DNA of 64,000 nucleotides from a virus: the IMG/VR virus record IMGVR_UViG_3300031251_000002, positions 62,001-126,000 of that record; one strand, 5' to 3'. Position 1 is the first letter of the stretch. Every line of letters starts with the position of its first letter. Shown piece after piece: positions 48,029 to 57,018 of the stretch. Below the pieces are notes generated by a model, which saw nothing but the letters and a program-made list of their open reading frames with translations, was not told the origin of the DNA and did not search any database. The position numbers and the translations under genes are program-made.

Positions 48029-50247
48029 GTTTACAGAGCAAGATCGACCGACAGCTTTCCGAGGCTGGAAAGAATGTTCCCCAGATCGTTATCAACAACG
48101 AGTCGGGTTCCGTCAACCTGCCTGTCAACGTCTCAGCCACGTTCAGGAATTGCTCCATCACCAGCTTGACGACAGCGGGCAACAGCCGAGTAAACGTCGA
48201 GGGCGGGACGGTCCAGAGCATGGATCTGACCGGTACAGCCATCATCGTTCGGAACTGCCCAATCAGTGGGACGGTCACGGCGACGGACAGCAAGCTGGAG
48301 TTCGATGCGGTTACCTGCTCTGGGGCTGTTACTTTGACTAGCACCGCGTTCGTTAGCAAGAAGTCTACGTACAGCCAACCGTTCACGGCTTCGGCTAAGT
48401 CCGTCATTCGTTCCGTTGTGGATACCTTCTCTGGAAGCTCGTTGTTGACCGCGCAGGACAGCGGCACAGCCGCAGTTTTCATCAATGCGACCATCACTAC
48501 CTCGACCTTGCTCACCCTCACCGCCGGGGCCAAGGCTGAGATTGATGGCGGCACGGTCCAGTCAACGGACATGGGAACAGCCGATGCGTCAACTGTCGAG
48601 ATTCGCAACTGTACATCCTTTCAGGTTACCAGCCTCCTTACGGCCTCTACTGGCAGCAAGGTAATCCTTAGGAAGATGACACTCGTTCAGGCTACGTCCG
48701 GGTTCACGCTGTCCAGCAACACGTACCTTGAAATCTTGGATGTTCAGACTGTCCAGACTTCAACAACGATGTTCACAATGGACAACAGCCGTCTGGAGCT
48801 AGTTCGCTTCATTACACTGACCAGCGGGACTGACTACCTTCAGGCGACAAACAACAGTGCGATCCGCATAGCCAACGGAACGACGATGCGCCCCGGAACG
48901 GCATTGGGTAAGTTGACGGATACGAAGGTGCTGATCGACAAGATCGCTACTGTGATCACGGATAAGCTTTTCGACGCTACACGGTCTGCCGTGAACTTTA
49001 CGGATGTCACGACACTGGTTGGCCGTCAGGACAACGCTTTTATACTGGTCAACTCGGCGCTGACCCTGACCGGCTGCACGACAGTCGGCGGTAAGGCTGA
49101 TGCCTTTGTCAACCTATCAGACATCTCCAGCCTCATCGTGAAGGACTGTAACCGCTTTCAGTCCGATTCGGGCCGCTTGATTATCGGCAGTGGGCAGGGC
49201 GAGGTTCACATCAGCGGCTGCGCGAACATCTTTAGTGATAGTTCGATCATTGATACAAGCGGCGTCTTCACAGTCACCATCTCGGGCTGTGGAATCCTCG
49301 TTGCGTCAAACAATGAAGCCATCAAGATGAGTTCCAACGGCGGCTCGACACTGAACGTGGCCGCAACGCAGCAGATTCACGCCAATCAGGACACGGCAAT
49401 CAAGGTTACTGGCGTGGACACCTTCCTGACGGCCCTCCCGGACGTAGGCAACGGCTCAGGAAGCCGGTACACCATCTACGGGCTTGACGGCGGCACTGGG
49501 AAGCAGCAGATCGTGATGTCCAAAGTCATCGTGACCAACGGTGGCATTTCGTTGGGCCAGTACCACGCGGACATCAAGTTCACGACGTTCCCGAAATTCC
49601 ACCTCTTCAACTGTGACGCGATCTTCATCCGATGCACCCAACAGGGGTCTCAGGCGCTCGATGACGCGGACATCGTTCAGAGTACGGCACAGATCAAGTT
49701 CGGATCATGGGACACCGCGATCTATGTCAACGAGTCGATCCTTGAGTGCCAGCGTTCGACTCACGGGGCCGAGATCAAGCCGATTGACTCGATTCTAAGA
49801 TTGGAGTGCATTGACTCCACTTCTGGAGTCATCAGCCAGTCCGGGGGCGCTCGCGGTAGCTTCATCGAAGCGCGTGGGTTTGACATCACGACGGTTACCT
49901 CGTCTGACTCCAAGAAGGATACCTTCTTCTTGGCCAATGTCGGCACTCCGACATACAGCGGTCGTGGTTCCCTCTTGGTCATGGAGTCCGGTGAACCGGA
50001 CGAAGGCGAGATGGATTACATCATGATCAAGGACAACAACCTTCGCATTTTCGACTACCGAAACTGCTACATGGATGTTACGAACGACCATCACCGCTAC
50101 TCTCCTGACAACATTCAGGATGACGCTGACAACAACATCTATATAACCGCGCAGATCAACCTCGATCTCGACGGTGTTCAACAGGCGCTCCTTGAATCGA
50201 CCGCTGAGGTGGTCATTCAGGCTCCAGTTATCAACGAGCAGTCATGA
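48025..50247 (+). CDS. Beta-helix (tailspike-like) protein
   Basis: A 740-residue protein. From about residue 20 to 600 it is a steady alternation of short strands and turns of about 20-25 residues per coil, with many N, S, T, D and C-x(3-5)-I/V-T positions (for example I-R-N-C-T-S-F-Q and L-T-G-C-T-T-V), typical of right-handed parallel beta-helix tailspikes. Such proteins often bind or cut surface polysaccharide. I see no certain catalytic pair. The C-terminal 130 residues are a more globular, Asp/Asn-rich domain. It overlaps the PAAR gene by four bases. Confidence 0.7.
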   Translation: MSLQSKIDRQLSEAGKNVPQIVINNESGSVNLPVNVSATFRNCSITSLTTAGNSRVNVEGGTVQSMDLTGTAIIVRNCPISGTVTATDSKLEFDAVTCSGAVTLTSTAFVSKKSTYSQPFTASAKSVIRSVVDTFSGSSLLTAQDSGTAAVFINATITTSTLLTLTAGAKAEIDGGTVQSTDMGTADASTVEIRNCTSFQVTSLLTASTGSKVILRKMTLVQATSGFTLSSNTYLEILDVQTVQTSTTMFTMDNSRLELVRFITLTSGTDYLQATNNSAIRIANGTTMRPGTALGKLTDTKVLIDKIATVITDKLFDATRSAVNFTDVTTLVGRQDNAFILVNSALTLTGCTTVGGKADAFVNLSDISSLIVKDCNRFQSDSGRLIIGSGQGEVHISGCANIFSDSSIIDTSGVFTVTISGCGILVASNNEAIKMSSNGGSTLNVAATQQIHANQDTAIKVTGVDTFLTALPDVGNGSGSRYTIYGLDGGTGKQQIVMSKVIVTNGGISLGQYHADIKFTTFPKFHLFNCDAIFIRCTQQGSQALDDADIVQSTAQIKFGSWDTAIYVNESILECQRSTHGAEIKPIDSILRLECIDSTSGVISQSGGARGSFIEARGFDITTVTSSDSKKDTFFLANVGTPTYSGRGSLLVMESGEPDEGEMDYIMIKDNNLRIFDYRNCYMDVTNDHHRYSPDNIQDDADNNIYITAQINLDLDGVQQALLESTAEVVIQAPVINEQS

Positions 50248-50615
50248 GCGACTTTCACGTAAAGCCCGAACCGACACCGACCATCGACTCGGGGAGCTTG
50301 CTGCCTGTCGTACGGCTTGGGGATACCTCCGACCACGGGGGCGCGGTCACCAGCAGTTCTACCATTACAAAGGTCGAGGGGATCTTTCAGGCGCGGCTGA
50401 ACGACGAGTTCACCTGTGGGATCTCGGCACACAACATTCCCACGCTCCCGACGCTGATTGGCTTCATGAGCGTGGCCGTTGACGAGGGGATGGACGTAGC
50501 CAAGGAGGGAGACATGACTTCCTGTGGCGCAACGTTGATCTCGTCTCAGACAGTGGTTTTCACTGAAGCCGGATTCGTCCGCTTCATCAGCCCGAGCAAT
50601 GGGGCCGCGTTCTAA
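50244..50615 (+). CDS. PAAR-domain spike-tip protein (gp5.4-like)
   Basis: A 123-residue protein. It has the PAAR pattern: L-P-V-V-R-L-G-D-T-S-D-H-G-G-A-V ... V-E-G-I-F-Q-A-R-L-N-D-E-F-T-C-G-I-S-A-H-N ... M-D-V-A-K-E-G-D-M-T-S-C-G-A-T-L. The H and two Cys could hold a metal ion at the sharp tip, as in gp5.4 and type VI secretion PAAR proteins. It is not next to the spike but follows the beta-helix gene. Overlaps both neighbours. Confidence 0.85.
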   Translation: MSDFHVKPEPTPTIDSGSLLPVVRLGDTSDHGGAVTSSSTITKVEGIFQARLNDEFTCGISAHNIPTLPTLIGFMSVAVDEGMDVAKEGDMTSCGATLISSQTVVFTEAGFVRFISPSNGAAF

Positions 50616-51640
50616 TGCCCACGCTGGCAACGATTCCCTTCACGACGGCTCCTAAGGTCCACAACATGGCGTGGCCCGCTACGAGTCCGACCGCGATCAC
50701 GTACTCTGGCCGTTGGATCGTTCACGTTCAGCAGTGGGGCTGCTACATGATCAATGCCGATACGGGTGTCTTTGAGTGGATCTCGCCGGTTGGCAAGATT
50801 GACGCCACCTTTCAAACTCCGGAGTTGGCGATAAGCGGTGACTGCTGGCAGTCTGGTGTAGCGATTGGTGTCAACCCAACGACAGCGAAGTGGATCGTAA
50901 TCACTGGAACGCCGTCCTGCCCGGTTACCTTCCCGCTCTCGTACCCATTTCTTGGTCAAGCAGCAGGGCGCATTCAGGTCTGCCGAATGGACGGGGCTTT
51001 CGCCCCTCATCTGAGCTATGTCGGTGAGATTCGTGCCACTACGGTTGGGCGGGTAAACACGCAGCCAGTGGTGGTTGGCGACACGGCGTACTTCAAAGAG
51101 ATCACTGGAACGACTTGGGCCTCGGTTGATCTCAATACGTTGACCGTAACCGCGACAGGTCTTGGATCTGCCCCCGGCCCGTCCTATCAGACAGACATTG
51201 ATGGGTACGTCTACACCATCAGTCCGGTAGTTCCCAATCCCGCCCCAAATCCCTTCCCCGGTCCAAGCTCGTTCGTGGCGATTCGGAGCGATCAGATCAA
51301 TCCCGGCGGTGGAGGTCTACCGGACATCACGTTCCAAGTTCAGGTTGCAGCCGGTGGGCCGAGTGGTCAGACGGTCGAGTACGTTATGACGAACGAGGAT
51401 ACAGGCACTACGTCCTCCATCGGGCTGACCGTGGCTCCCTACTCCTTGGTGTGGAAGGCGGACCAGATTGGGCGTCTTAAGGTGGAGGCACGATTGACGC
51501 GGGGCATCAACCAGTATTCGGCTTTCATCTTCATTCGGGTTACCTCTAACACCATTAATGGCACGGCAGTTCTGACCGGAATGGAAAGCTATGGCGGCTT
51601 GATAACCGGCTCAGCGAGCTTGACGGGAGTAGAGTCTTGA
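50615..51640 (+). CDS. Hypothetical protein, beta-rich with Ig-like C-terminus
   Basis: A 341-residue protein. The N-terminal 200 residues have the strand pattern of a small beta-propeller (G-R-W-I-V-H-V-Q-Q-W-G-C-Y-M-I-N-A-D-T-G-V-F-E-W). The Pro-rich linker P-N-P-A-P-N-P-F-P-G-P leads to a C-terminal Ig-like domain (V-Q-V-A-A-G-G-P-S-G-Q-T-V-E-Y-V). It lies between the PAAR and gp25 genes and may be a fibre or hub-associated protein. No named family is recognised. Confidence 0.55.
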   Translation: MPTLATIPFTTAPKVHNMAWPATSPTAITYSGRWIVHVQQWGCYMINADTGVFEWISPVGKIDATFQTPELAISGDCWQSGVAIGVNPTTAKWIVITGTPSCPVTFPLSYPFLGQAAGRIQVCRMDGAFAPHLSYVGEIRATTVGRVNTQPVVVGDTAYFKEITGTTWASVDLNTLTVTATGLGSAPGPSYQTDIDGYVYTISPVVPNPAPNPFPGPSSFVAIRSDQINPGGGGLPDITFQVQVAAGGPSGQTVEYVMTNEDTGTTSSIGLTVAPYSLVWKADQIGRLKVEARLTRGINQYSAFIFIRVTSNTINGTAVLTGMESYGGLITGSASLTGVES

Positions 51641-51691
51641 TAACTCAGACAGTTTGCTCAATCTATAGGGCCTGTGGGGGATATTTCTAGC

Positions 51692-52225
51692 ATGGCAAAC
51701 GCCGCAGCGACTGGTTTTCTGACCCCCGGAGCCATCAAGGCTATCGGGATTGGTCCATCTTTCCCGTTTTCTTTCACGGGTCAGGGGGCAACCAACACGG
51801 TTGCTTCCTCCAATGGGCTAGACAAAATCAATCAGTCCATGCACATCATCCTGACAACTCGTCCCGGTGACCGGATCATGAACCCGGAGTTCGGATCTCG
51901 CCTGCCCGATCTCGTCTTTGAGCCGAACGATCAGGTTCTCAAGACCCTCTTGAACATTTACACGGCTGACGCTCTGCGGCGCTGGGAAAAGCGGATCATC
52001 ATTACGGCTGTGACCTTCCCTTCAACGGACTCGGATGTGGAGAATGGCATCGTTCGTATCCGCATCAACTACACGGTTCGTCAGACCAACACTCCCGGTA
52101 GCTTTGTGTTTCCGTTCCAGCGCTACCCGATGGGACAGGATCAGTTGGTTACTGGAGCGCCGGTTCCTGCGCCGAACGCTGGCAGCGGAACGCTGGCCTC
52201 GCCCTACATTTCGTCTCCGATTTAA
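51692..52225 (+). CDS. gp25-like baseplate wedge protein
   Basis: A 177-residue protein from ATG 51692 (GGGGGA ten bases before); a GTG at 51674 would add six residues. Pattern: N-Q-S-M-H-I-I-L-T-T-R-P-G-D-R-I-M-N-P-E-F-G-S-R-L-P-D-L-V-F-E-P ... Y-T-A-D-A-L-R-R-W-E-K-R-I-I-I, clearly the gp25/GPW family, lysozyme-like wedge proteins that start sheath assembly. The C-terminal 25 residues are a Pro/Gly-rich tail. Confidence 0.9.
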   Translation: MANAAATGFLTPGAIKAIGIGPSFPFSFTGQGATNTVASSNGLDKINQSMHIILTTRPGDRIMNPEFGSRLPDLVFEPNDQVLKTLLNIYTADALRRWEKRIIITAVTFPSTDSDVENGIVRIRINYTVRQTNTPGSFVFPFQRYPMGQDQLVTGAPVPAPNAGSGTLASPYISSPI

Positions 52226-52234
52226 GAGGTGCCT

Positions 52235-53887
52235 GTGAGTACGCCCGCCATTACCAGAATTCAGTACACCAGCAAGGATTTCGCAACCCTGCGAAATGAG
52301 CTAGAGGCACTCATTCCCATTCTCACGAATGGGCGATGGACGGACCTCAACGAGTCCGACCCCGGCATCGCCATCGTTGAGCTTCTGACCGCGATGATGG
52401 ACCTCCTCCTGTTCTATCAAGATCAGTCAGCAAACGAAGCTTTCCTCCCCACGGCAGTTCAGCGCGGCGACGTTATCAACCTCGTCAAGCTGATTGACTA
52501 CGCGCCCGCTTCCATCAAAAGCGCGGTGGGTAAGGTGGTTTTCAGCACCTTCAATGCTTCTACGGTACTGTCAGTCACCATCCCACCGTACACTCGCGTG
52601 TCAACAAATCGCGTCAGTGGAAATGAGTTCGTTACTACGACTGCTGATGGGGCTACGGACCCTACGCCCGTTCCAGTCACCATTCTTAATGGCCACACTC
52701 CAGTAACGATGAACGTCATTCAGGGGACCAAGGGCACCGACACCTTCAACTCCGATGGGACACCCACGCAGCGCTTCAAGCTTTCGATGGCGGATATCGA
52801 CACGACAACGGTGCTTCTGACAGTCAACGGTTTCCCGTGGGAAAAGGTTACCTCCTTCGTCAGCGCAGATTTGAACGCGGAAGTTTTTGAGGTCAGCAGC
52901 GATTCCAAGGACAACGCCTATGTCACTTTTGGTGACGGACAGTTCGGTATGATCCCTCCGACCGGGGCCACCATCTTGGTTACCTATGTGGTCTCAGAGG
53001 GTGTTACGGGTACGACCGGCGCTGGGAAGATCACGGTTCTTCTAGACACACTTCAGGATTCAGCGCTTGTGAACGTTACCGGAATCACCGTTAACAACCC
53101 TGTGGCTACCGATTCGGGTCTGTCCTCAGAAACCATCGAGCGTACCAAGCAGTTGGCCCCTGCTCTTCTTGCGGCGTTGTTCACGGCCAAGTCCAAGGAC
53201 GACTACAACGCGCTGGTCCAAGCTGCCTCCTCGGCGGTTACGAAGGTGAACACATGGGGGGAGGCCGAAGAGAACCCGCCGAACTACAAACTGTTCAACA
53301 AGGTACAGATTGCCTTCGCCGGTCTCGGGACGGACGGGAAGATCCTGCTGCCAACCTCTTCTGAGTTCCCAGATGTCAAGGCAGCGATCATCGCGTACCT
53401 CAACTCGGGAAGCCGGAAGATCATCACGACGCGGAACGTTTTCATCGAGCCGCAGTTCGTGGATATCGTGATCACCGGAACTGTCTATGCGGACCTGATT
53501 CGGGTTGACCCGGCGACAGTGACAGCGGCTTGCACTCAGGCGTTGACGGACGCATTCGGATACGCCGCTTCCGCTTTCGGGCAGGATATCTACGTCTCAC
53601 AGATTCAGAACGTGCTGGCGCAGGTGCCGGGGGTTGTCTGGTCACAGGTAGCCTTGACCGCTGTCCCTGACACTTTCGTAGACACGACAACCCGGTATCA
53701 GTACAACACCTCTGTCTTCCCCAACGAGGTGGTGGGCGTGACGATCCAGAAGTTTGAGATTCCCATCGTTGAGGATGACCTTGTGACTGGCCGTCTTAGT
53801 GTGATCACGCACGTTAACCTGACCGTTGTAGACGCGGTTGATCAGCCGTCTGGTGGCGACGTTCTCAACAACCCCTGTGCTGTCTGA
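52235..53887 (+). CDS. Baseplate wedge protein gp6/J-like
   Basis: A 550-residue protein from GTG 52235 (AGAGG five bases before; an earlier GTG at 52229 lies inside that site). Pattern: I-Q-Y-T-S-K-D-F-A-T-L-R-N-E-L ... W-T-D-L-N-E-S-D-P-G-I-A-I-V-E-L-L-T-A-M-M-D-L-L ... Y-Q-D-Q, then G-V-T-G-T-T-G-A-G-K-I-T-V and Y-N-A-L-V-Q-A-A-S-S-A-V-T-K-V, as in the J/gp6 family. It forms the ring of the baseplate wedge. Its stop overlaps the gpI-like gene. Confidence 0.9.
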   Translation: MSTPAITRIQYTSKDFATLRNELEALIPILTNGRWTDLNESDPGIAIVELLTAMMDLLLFYQDQSANEAFLPTAVQRGDVINLVKLIDYAPASIKSAVGKVVFSTFNASTVLSVTIPPYTRVSTNRVSGNEFVTTTADGATDPTPVPVTILNGHTPVTMNVIQGTKGTDTFNSDGTPTQRFKLSMADIDTTTVLLTVNGFPWEKVTSFVSADLNAEVFEVSSDSKDNAYVTFGDGQFGMIPPTGATILVTYVVSEGVTGTTGAGKITVLLDTLQDSALVNVTGITVNNPVATDSGLSSETIERTKQLAPALLAALFTAKSKDDYNALVQAASSAVTKVNTWGEAEENPPNYKLFNKVQIAFAGLGTDGKILLPTSSEFPDVKAAIIAYLNSGSRKIITTRNVFIEPQFVDIVITGTVYADLIRVDPATVTAACTQALTDAFGYAASAFGQDIYVSQIQNVLAQVPGVVWSQVALTAVPDTFVDTTTRYQYNTSVFPNEVVGVTIQKFEIPIVEDDLVTGRLSVITHVNLTVVDAVDQPSGGDVLNNPCAV

Positions 53888-55509
53888 TGGCCGTGACGTA
53901 TACGCCTGTAATCACAGGCCCGCTTCTTGAGGGAGATACCGTTGTCGCCGGTTACTACCGGTCCGACAACTGGCTCACCTCGGTTTCCGCAACCTTCACT
54001 GGCGATGGAACCACAACTACGTTTTCGGGTGGAACGAGTTTACCTATCGTTCCGGGTAGTTTGGCCATCTCGGTGTTCAATCCCGTAGATAGTTATACTG
54101 ATGATGGACTTGGAAACGTACTTTTCGGTGTTTCGATTGTTGGCACGATCAACTACAGTAATGGGAGTTTTAGTTTTACTACTCCACTGGGCCACACGCC
54201 CGTATCTGGTTCGGCCATCATTGTCACCGTTGCGTACTCTCCAGTCATCGCGGTCCTTCTAGACGGAATTAAGGTTGGTGAGCTAACTGTCGATACGACA
54301 GCTACGCCAGTCCCGAACATCAACTTCGGTACTGAAGATGTTCCCAACCTCCAGTCTGCGTGGGCTTGGTACTATCCGCCCAACCCCTTCAACGTTGATC
54401 CAGCCCCAGCGCTCGATCCAGCACTAACTCGTCGCCAGCGCGTAGACGCTCGCGCTCAGGTGCAGGGTTACGACTGGAGCGGACTGGCAGAGCAGATTGT
54501 AATCACCCAGTATTTCCGGAAGAACCTGATCAACTTCGTTCCCCCGGAATTCACCTACCTCGACGGCCTGACCGGGTACAACGATCTGGCTAACTTCGTT
54601 CAGATCCTTGCGGTGACGCTGGATGAGGTGAAGGACTACATTGACAGCTTTGTTGAAATTTTTGACATTGACCGTTGCGACTCCAAGTACCTGCCGTACA
54701 TCGCCGTCATACTCGGTTACAGCCTCAACAAGACTGACTCTCTCGACTCTCAGAGGCGTCAGCTTAAAAACGCAGTTGCTTGGTACAAGGTCAAGGGAAC
54801 CTTTGAGTCTTTCCGAATTCTCTTCTACTCCCTAGGGTACACGATCCAACTGTGGGAGTTGTGGACAGAGGACTACTCGTTCTTCTTCAAGACGCTGCCC
54901 GGAGACCCCCCGGACACGGTGGCGGACTCAGTGCCTCCGACCGATCCACGACTCATCGAGAACGGTGGAACTTGGTATCGGTCACCACACTTTGCGATTG
55001 AATTTGTGGCGCTTGGTACGCCAAACCTGACTGCCGCTGGCCTTCGTTACATCATCTCGCGCATCTCCCAGATCCGGCCCGCGCACACGGTTTTGGAATA
55101 CCTTGAGTACCTGCTGGCGATGGAAGACGACTACGAGCTTCAGGATGAGAACTACTACAACATCATGAACTACCCGTGGCTCGATGACGGGTGGTACACG
55201 GGGTACTGCTCCATCCCGGACACGGTGTACGTCCGCTCGGGTGACCTGTTCCCCAACTTCCCCATCTTCCCGACCCGGAACGGGACCGATACACATGACA
55301 TCAAGATGTACTCGGAGATCCCCGGCTTCCCGGTAATCACTGATCCATTGACTTCACTTCCAATGGATCCATCTATGCGTGGATCGCGTTCACCGCTGCC
55401 GCGCATCTGCAATCCGGTAGAGACTTTGACGGTTACTCTCGCAGCAGCGGCTCCCGTTGTAGACGGCGGAGTGCAGGTTGTTGACAGCGGCGTGGATGTT
55501 ATTTCTTAA
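53887..55509 (+). CDS. Tail protein gpI-like with a beta-domain shared with the capsid protein
   Basis: A 540-residue protein. Residues about 36-117 form a beta-domain (T-F-T-G-D-G-T-T-T-T-F-S ... D-D-G-L-G-N-V-L ... G-T-I-N-Y-S-N-G-S-F-S-F-T), similar to residues 143-232 of the capsid protein. From residue 200 the core is gpI/gp7-type (Y-D-W-S-G-L ... Y-L-D-G-L ... F-V-E-I-F-D-I-D-R-C-D-S-K-Y-L-P-Y-I-A-V-I-L-G-Y ... R-R-Q-L-K-N-A-V-A-W-Y-K-V-K-G-T), the wedge component that holds fibres. The end is Asp/Gly-rich. Confidence 0.85.
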   Translation: MAVTYTPVITGPLLEGDTVVAGYYRSDNWLTSVSATFTGDGTTTTFSGGTSLPIVPGSLAISVFNPVDSYTDDGLGNVLFGVSIVGTINYSNGSFSFTTPLGHTPVSGSAIIVTVAYSPVIAVLLDGIKVGELTVDTTATPVPNINFGTEDVPNLQSAWAWYYPPNPFNVDPAPALDPALTRRQRVDARAQVQGYDWSGLAEQIVITQYFRKNLINFVPPEFTYLDGLTGYNDLANFVQILAVTLDEVKDYIDSFVEIFDIDRCDSKYLPYIAVILGYSLNKTDSLDSQRRQLKNAVAWYKVKGTFESFRILFYSLGYTIQLWELWTEDYSFFFKTLPGDPPDTVADSVPPTDPRLIENGGTWYRSPHFAIEFVALGTPNLTAAGLRYIISRISQIRPAHTVLEYLEYLLAMEDDYELQDENYYNIMNYPWLDDGWYTGYCSIPDTVYVRSGDLFPNFPIFPTRNGTDTHDIKMYSEIPGFPVITDPLTSLPMDPSMRGSRSPLPRICNPVETLTVTLAAAAPVVDGGVQVVDSGVDVIS

Positions 55510-55518
55510 GGGACTAAA

Positions 55519-56442
55519 ATGACTGTTGAACACAATACTCTGGCTGGGACATCTCTTCATGAGTCGTTTCACTACGTTCAGACCTCCGACCCCGGCTCGG
55601 TGGGCGCAGGGAAATACTGGCTCAATACGACCTCTGCGCCCTACGTTTTGAGCCGCCGCGATGCTGGAAACACATCATGGATCACCGTTGGCTCGACCGG
55701 AGGTGGTGGTGCGAGTGTAGGCGCTTACGGCTCGCGTCCTGCGGGATCCGATGGCGACTTCTATCAGGCCAACGACTCGGCAATCTACAGCATCCATTCG
55801 GGTGGAAACTGGATTGACTACTATCAGGGTCACCCTATTACGGTGCCCAACAGCGGCAGCTACGCTTGGGTTAACCAAGGTGGTGCGGCTGTGGCGACGG
55901 TTGGCGGCATGACCAAGTTAACTGCTCCTGCTACCGGCGCGGCGAACAACATGCGAATCCGGAAGAAGGCGGTTCCGTCTACGCCATACACGGTGGTTGG
56001 GAAGTTCCTAATCGGTCAGTTTTTGGCCCAGAACTACCATCAGTTTGGGATGCTCTTTAGAGACTCGGGCAGCAGCAAGTTGGTAGTCAATCAGGTGTCA
56101 AACGACTCAACTGGCGCACTGGCCATCGTGTCGAACAAGATGACCAACGAGACGACCTTCAGTGCGGCCTACTCCGGTTCGGTGGCAAACTTCAAGTCGT
56201 ACGGTGCGATTGTGACCCCCGGCTCCATTCTTACGTTGGGTCTGATGGATGATGGAAGCACCAATAGAAAAGTCGGTTACTCCTTCGATTGCGGCTTGAC
56301 ATGGTACGCCTTCGACTCGGAGACGAGGACCGACTTCTTGACCGCGAATGAAGTTGGCTTCTGGGCGCAGTCCGGTGGCGCAGCGAACGATTGCGTCATC
56401 TACCTTCTGAGTTGGGAAGAGTACAACTCCGCGCTCTTCTAG
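55519..56442 (+). CDS. Fibre or lectin-like protein
   Basis: A 307-residue protein. Residues 15-60 (D-P-G-S-V-G-A-G-K-Y-W-L-N-T-T-S-A-P-Y) contain the G-x-x-W-x(3) type of fibre-attachment module. From residue 110 a jelly-roll-like domain appears (Y-T-V-V-G-K-F-L-I-G ... Y-H-Q-F-G-M-L-F-R-D-S-G-S-S-K-L ... W-Y-A-F-D-S-E-T), resembling a concanavalin-type lectin. It follows the gpI-like gene, where tail fibres usually attach. Confidence 0.65.
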   Translation: MTVEHNTLAGTSLHESFHYVQTSDPGSVGAGKYWLNTTSAPYVLSRRDAGNTSWITVGSTGGGGASVGAYGSRPAGSDGDFYQANDSAIYSIHSGGNWIDYYQGHPITVPNSGSYAWVNQGGAAVATVGGMTKLTAPATGAANNMRIRKKAVPSTPYTVVGKFLIGQFLAQNYHQFGMLFRDSGSSKLVVNQVSNDSTGALAIVSNKMTNETTFSAAYSGSVANFKSYGAIVTPGSILTLGLMDDGSTNRKVGYSFDCGLTWYAFDSETRTDFLTANEVGFWAQSGGAANDCVIYLLSWEEYNSALF

Positions 56443-56490
56443 AAACCGCTTAAATTTTCAAGCCCTATCCGTCCAAATAGCCAGCCCGTA

Positions 56491-56499
56491 GGATACTTA
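56491..56499 (+). promoter_or_regulatory. Candidate promoter element (GGATACTTA)
   Basis: Identical to the motifs at 32730 and 62575, 13 bases before the 56513 ATG and just before GAGGAAAA. The GATACT core could be a -10 box. Confidence 0.35.
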
Positions 56500-56512
56500 T
56501 TTTGAGGAAAAC

Positions 56513-57007
56513 ATGAAGAAGTGGCTGAGTCCGAATTTTTTCAAACCCCGTGGCATGGTAGAGCGGGTGGATGTGGCTGGCTATCTCACCGTCAAGGTCA
56601 TAAAAGCCGCCACTGGCGATGTTGTACAGGTCGAAGAGGGCAAGAACATCGTCTGCAACGGCGGTCGAACCGCCCTGAGCCACCTCTTTGCGGGCGATGA
56701 CGTTGTTAACCAGCAGATAGTCAACATTGAGTTTGGTGACGCAACCGGCGTCGTGGACATCGCTGACACTGCTCTTTTCGGTTCGCTGATCATCACCAAG
56801 CCGGTTACCCCGTCCTTCCCGGCGTCTACGACGGTTGTCTTTACCGGCACGGTCGGTCAGTTTGAAGGAAACGGTTCGGGTAGTCAGGTCTATCAAGAAG
56901 CAGCACTCTTAACAGGTAATGGGACGTTTGCAACTCATCGTGCGTTCGGCAGTATTACGAAAGACAACACCGTGGTCCTGTTAGCAACATGGACATTCGT
57001 GTTCTAA
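56513..57007 (+). CDS. Virion protein related to the 17887 gene
   Basis: A 164-residue protein after TTGAGGAAAAC. The N-terminal part reads L-T-V-K-V-I-K-A-A-T-G-D-V-V-Q-V-E-E-G-K-N-I-V-C-N-G-G-R-T-A-L, similar in type to the D-N-I-V-V-T-A-G-K-N segment of the 17887 protein. The C-terminal half is beta-rich with V-Y-Q-E-A-A-L-L-T-G. It lies between a fibre gene and the giant NHL-repeat gene. A fibre-associated protein is likely. Confidence 0.6.
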   Translation: MKKWLSPNFFKPRGMVERVDVAGYLTVKVIKAATGDVVQVEEGKNIVCNGGRTALSHLFAGDDVVNQQIVNIEFGDATGVVDIADTALFGSLIITKPVTPSFPASTTVVFTGTVGQFEGNGSGSQVYQEAALLTGNGTFATHRAFGSITKDNTVVLLATWTFVF

Positions 57008-57018
57008 CGGAGATTTGA

